This document shows, in pieces, positions 1 to 5,309 of a DNA stretch of 18,778 nucleotides. The notes under the pieces are model-generated. The model was given only the letters and a program-made list of their open reading frames with translations, was not told the origin of the DNA and searched no databases. The position numbers and the translations under genes were made by a program. Each line of letters starts with the position of its first letter. Within the stretch, counting starts at the first letter, position 1. This DNA is from Tumebacillus_A lipolyticus (lineage in GTDB: Bacteria > Bacillota > Bacilli > Tumebacillales > Tumebacillaceae), in NCBI RefSeq assembly GCF_042682745.1, contig NZ_JBHUIO010000026.1, positions 1 to 18,778 of the forward strand, in the 5' to 3' direction.

Positions 1-133
1 GTCTCACCCGACTGGGACGAATAAAGGTACCATTATCATCCTCTGGAGTGGCGTGTTGCCCATTATGTTAGCGGTTTTGTTAGCAATGGTGTTAGCGATG
101 ACATCATATGCAATATGCATGATTGGTGAGAGT

Positions 134-165
134 AAAAGACCCCGCTCAATCGAACGGGGTCTTTT
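134..165 (-). terminator. Bidirectional intrinsic terminator closing the SOS operon
   Basis: AAAAGACCCCG (134-144) and CGGGGTCTTTT (155-165) form a perfect 11-bp stem with a 10-base loop, touching the stop codon of the 185-aa gene. T-runs occur on both strands, so it ends minus-strand transcription of the SOS operon and can stop plus-strand transcripts from the left. Confidence 0.88.
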
Positions 166-723
166 TTATGCAGCAATAAATGGATCTGGTGGGGACTGCT
201 CTGCCACACCTAACGGCCCAGGTGGGGACTGCTCCAGCTTGTGCGGAATTGGCGGCACATCTGCACCTCGCGTATACAGCACGATCGGCGGGTCGCCAGC
301 CAATGTTAGTGGGTCTGGCGTATCCTGCTCACTAGCAATTCCGCGCGCGCCCGGCGGCCACGGATCGGACGTCTCGTAGGTCGGCCAAGGCTCAGGATCG
401 TAAGCTGCGCGGAACGGGTCTGGCGGGACGTTGGCAGCCCGATGTGGATTAGGTGGCAACCACTCTCCCTTGAATCCGAATCCTGTCGGCATTTGCTCCA
501 GATAGGGCCCAGGCGGCAGGGACTCGCCCATGCTCGACCACGGGTCGGGTGGCACATCGCTCAGGTGGTAATCTGGATATGGAGGAATCACGCTGCTCTG
601 CGGTTGAGATGTGACATCATAGCCTCGTCCAGTCGGCTGCGGCGGTACGTTGTTGGCTTTGCCGATCGGGTCGGGATCTATCACTCGAAACGGAATCGGT
701 GGAACCTCATTGGAGTTTCTCAT
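166..723 (-). CDS. 185-aa proline-rich repeat protein (PPxP repeats)
   Basis: The protein is made of repeats of about 10-20 residues centred on [VLS]PPxP: EVPPIP, NVPPQP, VIPPYP, VPPDPW, LPPGPY, LPPNPH, VPPDPF, VPPIPH, SPPGPL and SPPDPF. It has twelve Pro-Pro pairs, seven of them followed by Asp, Gly or Asn (PPD, PPG, PPN), which are strong ribosome-stalling motifs that need EF-P. No hydrophobic core, signal peptide or cysteine pattern is visible, so it is probably extended or disordered. ATG at 723 has GGAGG 8 bp upstream; the longer open frame to 822 overlaps the 47-aa gene and is not used. A terminator starts at its stop codon. Not recognised; candidate new family. Confidence 0.72.
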   Translation of the reverse strand: MRNSNEVPPIPFRVIDPDPIGKANNVPPQPTGRGYDVTSQPQSSVIPPYPDYHLSDVPPDPWSSMGESLPPGPYLEQMPTGFGFKGEWLPPNPHRAANVPPDPFRAAYDPEPWPTYETSDPWPPGARGIASEQDTPDPLTLAGDPPIVLYTRGADVPPIPHKLEQSPPGPLGVAEQSPPDPFIAA

Positions 724-728
724 CTCGT

Positions 729-872
729 TCACCTCCACGGACCTGCGCCTTCGTCGTACATTCTGTGAGGACCGGGACCTTCCCACGAATTGAGCTGACC
801 ATGTGGCACCGGACCTTCCCACGCTTTACGCTGACCATGCGGCACCGGACCGATGTCATAATTCATCTCCAT
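729..872 (-). CDS. 47-aa tandem-repeat peptide (GPVPHGQ..WE repeats)
   Basis: This short ORF starts MEMNYDI and then repeats a 12-residue unit: GPVPHGQRKAWE (residues 8-19), GPVPHGQLNSWE (20-31), GPGPHRMYDEGA (32-43), then a partial GPWR. At DNA level the unit is 36 bp (851 down to 732), with near-identical copies. ATG at 872 has GGAGG 9 bp upstream in the leader TGGAGGTGAAAAGAGATG. It lies 65 bp after the YolD-like stop, and its own stop is inside the binding site of the next gene (TGGAGGTGAACGAGATG), so the two are coupled. No known family; rich in Gly, Pro, His and Trp. Also possible is an unfolded peptide with a binding or structural role. Confidence 0.62.
   Translation of the reverse strand: MEMNYDIGPVPHGQRKAWEGPVPHGQLNSWEGPGPHRMYDEGAGPWR
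732..851 (-). repeat. 36-bp tandem repeats encoding the GPVPHGQ..WE unit
   Basis: Three and a third units of 36 bp each, the first two nearly identical (coding GPVPHGQ....WE) and the third diverged. The period equals twelve codons with no frame disruption, so the repeat is maintained at protein level. Confidence 0.75.
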
Positions 873-937
873 CTCTTTTCACCTCCACATTTTCAATGCA
901 GACTAATTCTTTCATGTCTCATGTTTCTCCTGCTGGA

Positions 938-1261
938 TCAGTCTGCAAACGCAATCTTTAGTACCCGTCTCATGTCGATCGGCAGCGCCCCGTCCTCCGT
1001 GTGCAACCAGAGCGACCCGCTACGCATCATCGGCGCACCGATCAGCACCTCGTCTTCCAACGGGCGGAACAGGGTCACGGCGACCGGCAGTTGGCGCTCC
1101 ATCGCCTCTTGCAGAGTGTACTGGATCTCCTGCCAAGCGTCTTCATCTAGCGTGGGCTTCGATCGCTTCTTCGCCTCCACTGCCGCGCGCTTCATCGCCT
1201 CACGGTGCTCGGGCAGCACCAGGCGCATCGCTTCGAATATGTTGCCATCCGCAATCCTCAT
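938..1261 (-). CDS. yolD: YolD-like protein
   Basis: The 107-aa protein shows both YolD features: an N-terminal RGNIFEAxxxxLPEH-type motif (here ADGNIFEAMRLVLPEH, residues 4-19) and a C-terminal beta-rich domain (PVAVTLFRPLEDEVLIGAPM, then SLWLHTEDGALPIDMRRVLK). YolD genes are regularly located beside uvrX in SPbeta-type prophages, and this one is fused to it by an ATGA overlap. YolD-like proteins are small partners of Y-family polymerases and may regulate them or the damage response; the biochemical role is not established. The operon continues with two repeat proteins. Confidence 0.85.
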   Translation of the reverse strand: MRIADGNIFEAMRLVLPEHREAMKRAAVEAKKRSKPTLDEDAWQEIQYTLQEAMERQLPVAVTLFRPLEDEVLIGAPMMRSGSLWLHTEDGALPIDMRRVLKIAFAD

Positions 1262-2511
1262 CTAAAGTGCCCCCCAATCTTTTTGCTCCGCGCGAGCAGT
1301 TGCCCTGCCTGCTTCAAGCTGGCCGCACGCATGATGCTCGTCTCGCCGAAACGTGATTTGATCTCATCCACTGTCCGCGTCAGCTCCCTCAGCTTCGTTC
1401 TATCCTCGAACAGGTCGAGCTGAAGAGTGCTGGACGCCTCCAACTGGTCGAGTGACACCGAGACGGCCCTCACGCCACTCTTGTCCCACCACCGGTCGAG
1501 CAGCGCCATTAGATGTGGATACAGCTCCTTAGACTGATCGGACATAGTAGTCAGAGTTCGAGCTTTGGAAAAGCCGCCCTTCAGATTTGCGTAGGTCAGG
1601 CTCAGCCCTACGCGCCGCCCCTTCTGCCCCTGTACTCGCGTCCGCCGGCAGACTTCATCCAGCAGCTCGCGGATCACGACCGCCACCTCGTCGCGCTTGT
1701 AAAAATCTCGCGGCAAGGTCGTCCGGTGCGAGATCCCCTTGTGCGGCGCATCGTACGAATCAGGGTTGATCAGCGAGTGATCCTCCCCATGGCTCCAGCG
1801 ATGGATCACGATCCCCCACACGCCAAACTTGTGCTGCAGGTCATAGAGCGGAATCTGCGCGACGTCCCCGATCGTCCTCGCCCCAAAAAAGTCATGAAGC
1901 ACCTGCGCCCGCTTTTTGAGCCCCCACATCTCGAAGACGGAGAGCGGGTGAAGCTTTGTCTCGATGTCTTCCTCTGTCCACCAGACCACGCCAGACGGGT
2001 CTTTCTTGGCCAGCTTGTTCGTCATCTTTGCCAGCCACTTGTTGGGCGCCAGACCAATGCGGCACCTGATCCGAAACAGATCCCAGATCGTCCCTTTCAG
2101 CTCCTGCGCTGCCTCCACGGGATCGGGGAACAGATGCGAAGGAGAGGGGAAGGAAAAAAAGGCCTCGTCGACTGAGAACTGCTCATAAAGAGGAAACATC
2201 GTCTGGACAACCTGCTGGATGCGCACGCTCGTTTCTATATACAGTTCCATCCTCGGCTTGACCACAATTAGGTTGTCGGCCATCCCGAGCGCCTCGCCGA
2301 GCGTCATGGCGTTTGCGACTCCCTTTGCTTTGGCGGTAGGCGTCGCAGCCAAGACGATCCCCGATCGCCGCTCAGGATCTCCTGCCACCACGAGCGGTGG
2401 ATCGCTCATGCTGTCCTCTTCGGTTCGCCAGCACGCATACTCTGGCCGAGCCGCAACCTCACAAGAAGCGTAGAAGCTTTGCATGTCAATTAGGCCGTAG
2501 ATCATTTTCAT
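1258..2511 (-). CDS. uvrX: Y-family DNA polymerase, UvrX-like (translesion synthesis)
   Basis: The 417-aa protein belongs to the ImpB/MucB/SamB polymerase family and looks like UvrX of SPbeta. The first catalytic aspartate is D9 (GLIDMQSFYASCE); the second acidic pair is D115-E116 in FSVDEAFF. The fingers region carries the family segment IVLAATPTAKAKGV, and the thumb and little finger follow. Near the C-terminus QLDLF (364-368) is a beta-clamp-binding motif, and the end RSKKIGGHFR matches UvrX proteins. ATG at 2511 is chosen over 2529 because GGAG lies 8 bp upstream, after the LexA box. It copies past damaged bases with low fidelity. The stop overlaps the YolD-like ATG (ATGA). Confidence 0.92.
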   Translation of the reverse strand: MKMIYGLIDMQSFYASCEVAARPEYACWRTEEDSMSDPPLVVAGDPERRSGIVLAATPTAKAKGVANAMTLGEALGMADNLIVVKPRMELYIETSVRIQQVVQTMFPLYEQFSVDEAFFSFPSPSHLFPDPVEAAQELKGTIWDLFRIRCRIGLAPNKWLAKMTNKLAKKDPSGVVWWTEEDIETKLHPLSVFEMWGLKKRAQVLHDFFGARTIGDVAQIPLYDLQHKFGVWGIVIHRWSHGEDHSLINPDSYDAPHKGISHRTTLPRDFYKRDEVAVVIRELLDEVCRRTRVQGQKGRRVGLSLTYANLKGGFSKARTLTTMSDQSKELYPHLMALLDRWWDKSGVRAVSVSLDQLEASSTLQLDLFEDRTKLRELTRTVDEIKSRFGETSIMRAASLKQAGQLLARSKKIGGHFR

Positions 2512-2532
2512 ATCGCACACTCCGATCAATAT

Positions 2533-2546
2533 CGAACATATGTTCT
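2533..2546 (-). promoter_or_regulatory. LexA (DinR) SOS box
   Basis: The site reads CGAACATATGTTCT, a near-perfect palindrome that matches the Bacillus LexA consensus CGAAC-N4-GTTC. It lies between the -10 element and the ATG of the Y-family polymerase gene (about 22 bp before the ATG at 2511), so the downstream operon should be repressed until DNA damage. Confidence 0.88.
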
Positions 2547-2555
2547 GTAAATAGT

Positions 2556-2585
2556 AGTATACTCCCGAGACCGGAGATTATGCAA
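2556..2585 (-). promoter_or_regulatory. Probable promoter of the SOS operon
   Basis: On the minus strand TTGCAT (2585-2580), an 18-bp spacer and TATACT (2561-2556) form a plausible sigma-A promoter. Its start site would fall near 2549, directly at the edge of the LexA box (2533-2546), so bound LexA would block initiation. The -35 match is weak. Confidence 0.5.
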
Positions 2586-2602
2586 AGGGGATTTGTGACA
2601 GC

Positions 2603-2631
2603 AAAAAGACCCCGGTCATGAGATCGAGGTC
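2603..2631 (-). terminator. Second minus-strand terminator upstream of the SOS operon
   Basis: GACCCCGGTC (2608-2617) and GATCGAGGTC (2622-2631) pair over ten positions with one mismatch and one G-T wobble around an ATGA loop, with TTTTT (2607-2603) on the minus strand. It insulates the LexA-controlled promoter from upstream transcription. Confidence 0.7.
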
Positions 2632-2684
2632 AAAACTCGTCCTAATTTTTGTATAGAACCAATGGAATCTTTTTGGTAGGATTT

Positions 2685-2713
2685 AAAAAGAAGCGCAGTT
2701 GCAGCTGCGCTTC
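2685..2713 (-). terminator. Intrinsic terminator, minus strand, in the leader of the 49-aa ORF
   Basis: GAAGCGCAG (2690-2698) and CTGCGCTTC (2705-2713) form a perfect 9-bp stem with a 6-base loop; on the minus strand it is followed by TTTTT (2689-2685). No minus-strand gene ends here, so it may stop read-through or an antisense RNA across the 49-aa ORF. Confidence 0.75.
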
Positions 2714-2738
2714 AAGTAAAGAAAAGGAGGTTACCTGA

Positions 2739-2888
2739 TTGTCATCCCGAAAAAAGATTCAAAAAGAGCAACCATCCAAAAATGATTTGGTTGGGAAGCT
2801 AACACAATTACTTTTGGTAATTAAGATAGCTCTCGTCGTGGCACAAGAGATCGGCATTCATGTCGATGTGGTCATTCAAGTAGTTTGA
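2739..2888 (+). CDS. Small plus-strand ORF, 49 aa, hydrophobic C-terminal half
   Basis: TTG at 2739 has AAAAGGAGG ending 8 bp upstream, the strongest-looking binding site in this intergenic block. The product starts MSSRKKIQKEQPSKND (basic, polar), then turns hydrophobic (LTQLLLVIKIALVVAQ and IGIHVDVVIQVV). It is the only gene here on the plus strand. The family is not recognised; a short hydrophobic run with a basic N-terminus could suggest a small membrane-active or toxin-like peptide, or an unrelated phage peptide. A hairpin follows at 2903-2935 and a plus-strand terminator at 3082-3135; a minus-strand terminator overlaps its leader. Supported by the binding site and framing, but short and without a homologue I know. 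Confidence 0.5.
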   Translation: MSSRKKIQKEQPSKNDLVGKLTQLLLVIKIALVVAQEIGIHVDVVIQVV

Positions 2889-2902
2889 ACTTAGCGCCCA
2901 AG

Positions 2903-2935
2903 ATATACCCTCGATGTTTGTTGTCGAGGGTATAT
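2903..2935. repeat. Perfect 12-bp inverted repeat after the 49-aa ORF
   Basis: ATATACCCTCGA (2903-2914) and TCGAGGGTATAT (2924-2935) match exactly around a 9-base loop, 14 bp after the stop of the plus-strand small gene. No T-run follows on either strand, so it is either a weak terminator, an RNA-protecting hairpin, or a DNA operator. Confidence 0.65.
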
Positions 2936-3018
2936 TCATATCAATAGTTCATCATGTCTAAAATTTACTATACATAGTCATCATACGTCAATTCAGCATC
3001 TAATGCTTCACGTAAAAG

Positions 3019-3044
3019 AAAAAAGCCCCGCTGAATGGCGGGGC
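3019..3044 (-). terminator. Intrinsic terminator after the STAS/ATPase unit
   Basis: GCCCCGC (3025-3031) and GCGGGGC (3038-3044) form a perfect 7-bp G+C stem with a 6-base loop, followed on the minus strand by TTTTTT (3024-3019) and CTTTT. This is the clear end of the two-gene accessory transcript. Confidence 0.88.
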
Positions 3045-3054
3045 CATGCGTTGA

Positions 3055-3079
3055 GACTCTTCAATTTCCCTTGAGAGTC
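3055..3079. repeat. Small inverted repeat between two terminators
   Basis: GACTCTTCAA (3055-3064) and TTGAGAGTC (3071-3079) form a 9-bp stem with one bulge and a 6-base loop. It lies between the 17-bp hairpin and the minus-strand terminator, so three hairpins are stacked in about 115 bp. It may stabilise the mRNA 3' end. Confidence 0.5.
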
Positions 3080-3081
3080 CG

Positions 3082-3135
3082 CTTAGTGCTCGTCTAAGAC
3101 AATCCATCTTCCCTTAGACGAGCACTAAGTTTTTT
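3082..3135 (+). terminator. Plus-strand terminator, 17-bp perfect inverted repeat
   Basis: CTTAGTGCTCGTCTAAG (3082-3098) and CTTAGACGAGCACTAAG (3113-3129) are exact inverted repeats with a 14-base loop, followed by six T on the plus strand (3130-3135). This ends plus-strand transcripts facing the accessory unit. On the minus strand there is no T-run, but the last codons of the DUF4325 gene form one arm of the hairpin. Confidence 0.8.
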
Positions 3136-3416
3136 CTTTCGTTTACTTCGAAGTCAAACCTACTTTTGATCATACTATTGATCTGCTTTGTCGAATCAGC
3201 AAATTGCAAGAGCTTTTTGATCGTGTCGAACTCAAACTCACTGAGCAACTCAATGAAGGCAGAGTTCACGAAAGAAGATGGTACACTGTCAACTCCTAAG
3301 AACGATACTGTCACTCGGTTGCCATTAGCTAGGTGTGGTCGGATGAGCTCATAAATCATTTGCCCATCATCGTTGGAGTAACAGCGTTCTACGTGGTCAA
3401 GCACGCGGATCACCAT
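3114..3416 (-). CDS. STAS-like domain protein (DUF4325)
   Basis: The 100-aa protein fits the DUF4325 STAS-like family, with the signature VTVSFLGVDSVPSSFVNSAF at residues 35-54 and a helix (AFIELLSEF) after it. Such proteins resemble anti-anti-sigma factors and are typically paired with an ATPase. The ATG at 3416 lies 7 bp before the HATPase stop, with GGAGGAG upstream inside that gene, so the two are translationally coupled and probably form a partner pair. The last six codons and stop lie within one arm of a 17-bp inverted repeat (3082-3129), an overlap with the plus-strand terminator there. Function in the phage is unknown. Confidence 0.8.
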   Translation of the reverse strand: MVIRVLDHVERCYSNDDGQMIYELIRPHLANGNRVTVSFLGVDSVPSSFVNSAFIELLSEFEFDTIKKLLQFADSTKQINSMIKSRFDFEVNERKNLVLV

Positions 3417-4294
3417 TCAAACTCCTCCCCATCATCATGGACGTATTCGATCGTGTCAGTCCTCATTTCGATTTCGATCAAAGTACCCGGATAATATCCA
3501 GAGGTATTTTGAGTAATACGATCGACGCCACCTGAATTGTACTTACAATTAAGTATACCATGATTAGAGTGAATGTAAACATTCCCACGGTTATTGAGCA
3601 CAACATTGTTGATCAATACGCCTAATCCTGCGCCTCGATTTTGAGGAGTAGTTTGGGAGCTGACACCAAGCATTGTGGCTTGTGAAATAGCCTGACTGTC
3701 GGTCAATCCATAATAACGCTGAGCCATTGTCACTGGGATCCCAACACCGAAATCTGAAATCGCAATTGACACAATTCCACTTTCTTTTTGTGGAAAGTGT
3801 TGCGCAAAAACGCACCCCAAGTTTTCTTTTGAATGATCTTTGATGTTGTTGAAAATTTCCTCCATGCATGTTCTGATATTCAAAAGTGAAGCCATATTCA
3901 TGCTTAGTCGTTGGGAAAGCCACTGAATAAACCAGTCAAGCCACTGATAACTACTTTGATATGTAACAGCTTGCAGTGGGATCGTTGTTGCGCGAGGGGT
4001 GGATGTGTGGTGTAACTTCTGGAGAAGGTACTTCTCAAAGAACAAGGAATCATCAAGGTATTTGTTAGAGTCTCTAAAAATATTATGTTTAAATACAACT
4101 TGGACACCAAGTTTCATCAGCCACTCAACTAGATTGGCTAAAACGGTAACCCCTACCGGCTCAATGAATCCTAATCGTGTAAAATCAAAATGAATCTCAT
4201 AGTCTCTCGGATAGTTATCAGCATTGATCACTTGGTTCAACAAATCATACATGGTGTCTCTTTTTAACCGATAGGGAAAAGTGACTACTAACAT
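3410..4294 (-). CDS. STAS-like / HATPase fusion, anti-sigma-factor-kinase-like ATPase
   Basis: The 294-aa protein has two parts. Residues about 1-75 look STAS-like (YEIHFDFTRLGFIEPVGVTV onward, with the strand-helix alternation of anti-anti-sigma folds). Residues about 130-280 are a GHKL-type ATPase: N-box MEEIFNNIKDHS (144-155), G1 box DFGVGIP (181-187) and G2 box NRGAGLGV (219-226), ending TLIEIEM. There is no dimerisation histidine helix and no membrane segment, so it is not an ordinary sensor kinase but nearer to anti-sigma kinases of the SpoIIAB/RsbW kind. GAGGTG lies 5 bp before the ATG. Its stop overlaps the DUF4325 start by 7 bp. The target is unknown. Confidence 0.82.
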   Translation of the reverse strand: MLVVTFPYRLKRDTMYDLLNQVINADNYPRDYEIHFDFTRLGFIEPVGVTVLANLVEWLMKLGVQVVFKHNIFRDSNKYLDDSLFFEKYLLQKLHHTSTPRATTIPLQAVTYQSSYQWLDWFIQWLSQRLSMNMASLLNIRTCMEEIFNNIKDHSKENLGCVFAQHFPQKESGIVSIAISDFGVGIPVTMAQRYYGLTDSQAISQATMLGVSSQTTPQNRGAGLGVLINNVVLNNRGNVYIHSNHGILNCKYNSGGVDRITQNTSGYYPGTLIEIEMRTDTIEYVHDDGEEFEW

Positions 4295-4324
4295 TCTTTC
4301 ACCTCATAAGCAATGATAGGAACC

Positions 4325-4353
4325 AGTATAACACCTGTCTTATTTTTAAACTA
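4325..4353 (-). promoter_or_regulatory. Extended -10 promoter of the STAS-HATPase/DUF4325 unit
   Basis: On the minus strand TGTTATACT (TGn then TATACT at 4330-4325) is an extended -10 element about 30 bp before the ATG at 4294. The -35 position (about 4353-4348, TAGTTT) is weak, as is common with an extended -10. Transcription would start near 4318, giving a leader of about 24 nt that contains GAGGTG before the ATG. The late-operon terminator lies upstream, so the unit needs its own promoter. Confidence 0.55.
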
Positions 4354-4433
4354 GAGAACAGACATTCTTTTGATGTATGTTATTTACATAAAGTAAAAGT
4401 TTGATCAGTTACAATCGTGTTCAATAAAATAGA

Positions 4434-4465
4434 AAAAGACCTTCGCTCAACGGCGAAGGTCTTTT
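4434..4465 (-). terminator. Intrinsic terminator of the phage late operon
   Basis: AAAAGACCTTCGC (4434-4446) and GCGAAGGTCTTTT (4453-4465) form a perfect 13-bp stem (9 bp G+C-containing core) with a 6-base loop, directly after the amidase stop. On the minus strand the stem ends in TTTTT. A-rich on the other side, so it could also terminate plus-strand transcripts. Confidence 0.88.
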
Positions 4466-4466
4466 G

Positions 4467-5309
4467 TCATTTCTCAGCGCGCAACGCCTCCGCCGCAAAG
4501 TGAAAGCACTCCCCGACCTCCGCAGTTCGCGCTCCCTCCCACATCGTGCCAGTGGCGCGGATGATGATGTCGGCTGCTTTGGATGTAGGCTTGCCGAGGT
4601 CTGTTGTGATCGGCAGCCCCACTTCCCGCCGCAGCGCATTGGCCGCGTAGTTGCAGGCGACGGTGATCTCGTCGCTGGACGTCTGGGTGATCGAGCCGTA
4701 GAGGGCGATGGCGAGTTTTGCTGACACTGGATCAAGCGTCGAGGTTGGCGGCTTGTACAGCACGCCCAGCGCCTCGCAGATGCCGCGCGCGGACGACTCG
4801 CTCATCTCCGCCATGAACGATTTGTTGGCGAGCAACAGGGCGTCTGCAGGATGGTTGATGAACAACAGCTCGAACAGCGCCGCATCCATCACCGTCTCCC
4901 GCGTCACCGCCAGATCGCCCGACTTGCACCCGCGATCGTGGAGCCCATACCTTGCGGCGACCTCCGCCATCTGGCGATGTACGATCTTCCGCTTGCGGTC
5001 AGTCTCCCCGCCTGTGCATCCGATCTGGACGTAGGACTCAAAACCTGTCCCCGGCGCACCCGAGTTCGAGTTGAGGTGGAATGACGTGAAGTAGTCCGCC
5101 CTCAGACGGTTGGCAAACGCTGCCCGCTCGCTCAGCCCGACGAACGTGTCTGTGGTGCGTGTGTATTCCACCCGCAGTCCGGAGCGCGCGAGGTGAGCGC
5201 CGACCATCCGGGAGAAGGCGAGCGTCGCGTCCTTCTCCTTTTGCCCATTGCCAACAGCGCCCGGGTCGGTTCCGCCATGCCCAGGGTCGATGACGATCAG
5301 TTTGCTCAT
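4467..5309 (-). CDS. N-acetylmuramoyl-L-alanine amidase, phage endolysin (Amidase_3)
   Basis: A zinc-dependent amidase that cuts the bond between N-acetylmuramic acid and L-alanine to lyse the cell. The 280-aa protein has the Amidase_3 catalytic set: H11 in DPGHGG, E25, H78 in SFHLNS, and the catalytic glutamate E147 in FELLFINHPAD. The catalytic domain spans about 1-180. After a short PPTSTLDP linker, residues 194-280 form an extra C-terminal domain I do not recognise, probably for wall binding. There is no signal peptide, consistent with export through the holin. ATG at 5309 overlaps the holin stop. An intrinsic terminator begins one base after the TGA, closing the late operon. Confidence 0.92.
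   Translation of the reverse strand: MSKLIVIDPGHGGTDPGAVGNGQKEKDATLAFSRMVGAHLARSGLRVEYTRTTDTFVGLSERAAFANRLRADYFTSFHLNSNSGAPGTGFESYVQIGCTGGETDRKRKIVHRQMAEVAARYGLHDRGCKSGDLAVTRETVMDAALFELLFINHPADALLLANKSFMAEMSESSARGICEALGVLYKPPTSTLDPVSAKLAIALYGSITQTSSDEITVACNYAANALRREVGLPITTDLGKPTSKAADIIIRATGTMWEGARTAEVGECFHFAAEALRAEK

Noticed and set aside
6..122. Minus-strand 38-aa frame (MHIAYDV...) left of the SOS operon terminator
   Set aside because: No ribosome binding site, and it lies downstream of a terminator; the pattern arises from the same GTTAGC repeats.
1..133. Possible prophage attachment site or host gene end at the left edge (frame ending ...VSPDWDE at position 24)
   Set aside because: No tRNA, integrase or direct repeat partner in the window to support an att site; eight residues are too few to call a gene.
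53..379. Plus-strand open frame with a hydrophobic N-terminus and TGGAG 7 bp before a TTG start
   Set aside because: It runs through a strong intrinsic terminator (134-165) and then antisense to the proline-rich gene; the hydrophobic run may come from the short GTTAGC direct repeats around 67-110. Not supported as a gene.
724..822. Upstream extension of the 185-aa repeat protein to 822
   Set aside because: Overlaps the 47-aa repeat ORF, Arg/Ser-rich and without a binding site, whereas ATG 723 has GGAGG at good spacing.
729..872. CRISPR-like reading of the 36-bp repeats
   Set aside because: Tandem without spacers, in-frame and coding; no cas genes in the window.
1513..2175. 220-aa plus-strand open frame opposite the Y-family polymerase
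   Set aside because: Mirror frame of a gene with clear catalytic motifs; no binding site and Pro/Arg-rich antisense composition.
3114..4294. Reading the ATPase/STAS pair as a known anti-phage defence system
   Set aside because: No effector such as nuclease, protease or pore-former is beside it and I know no established defence family of this exact make-up; kept only as a moron of unknown role.
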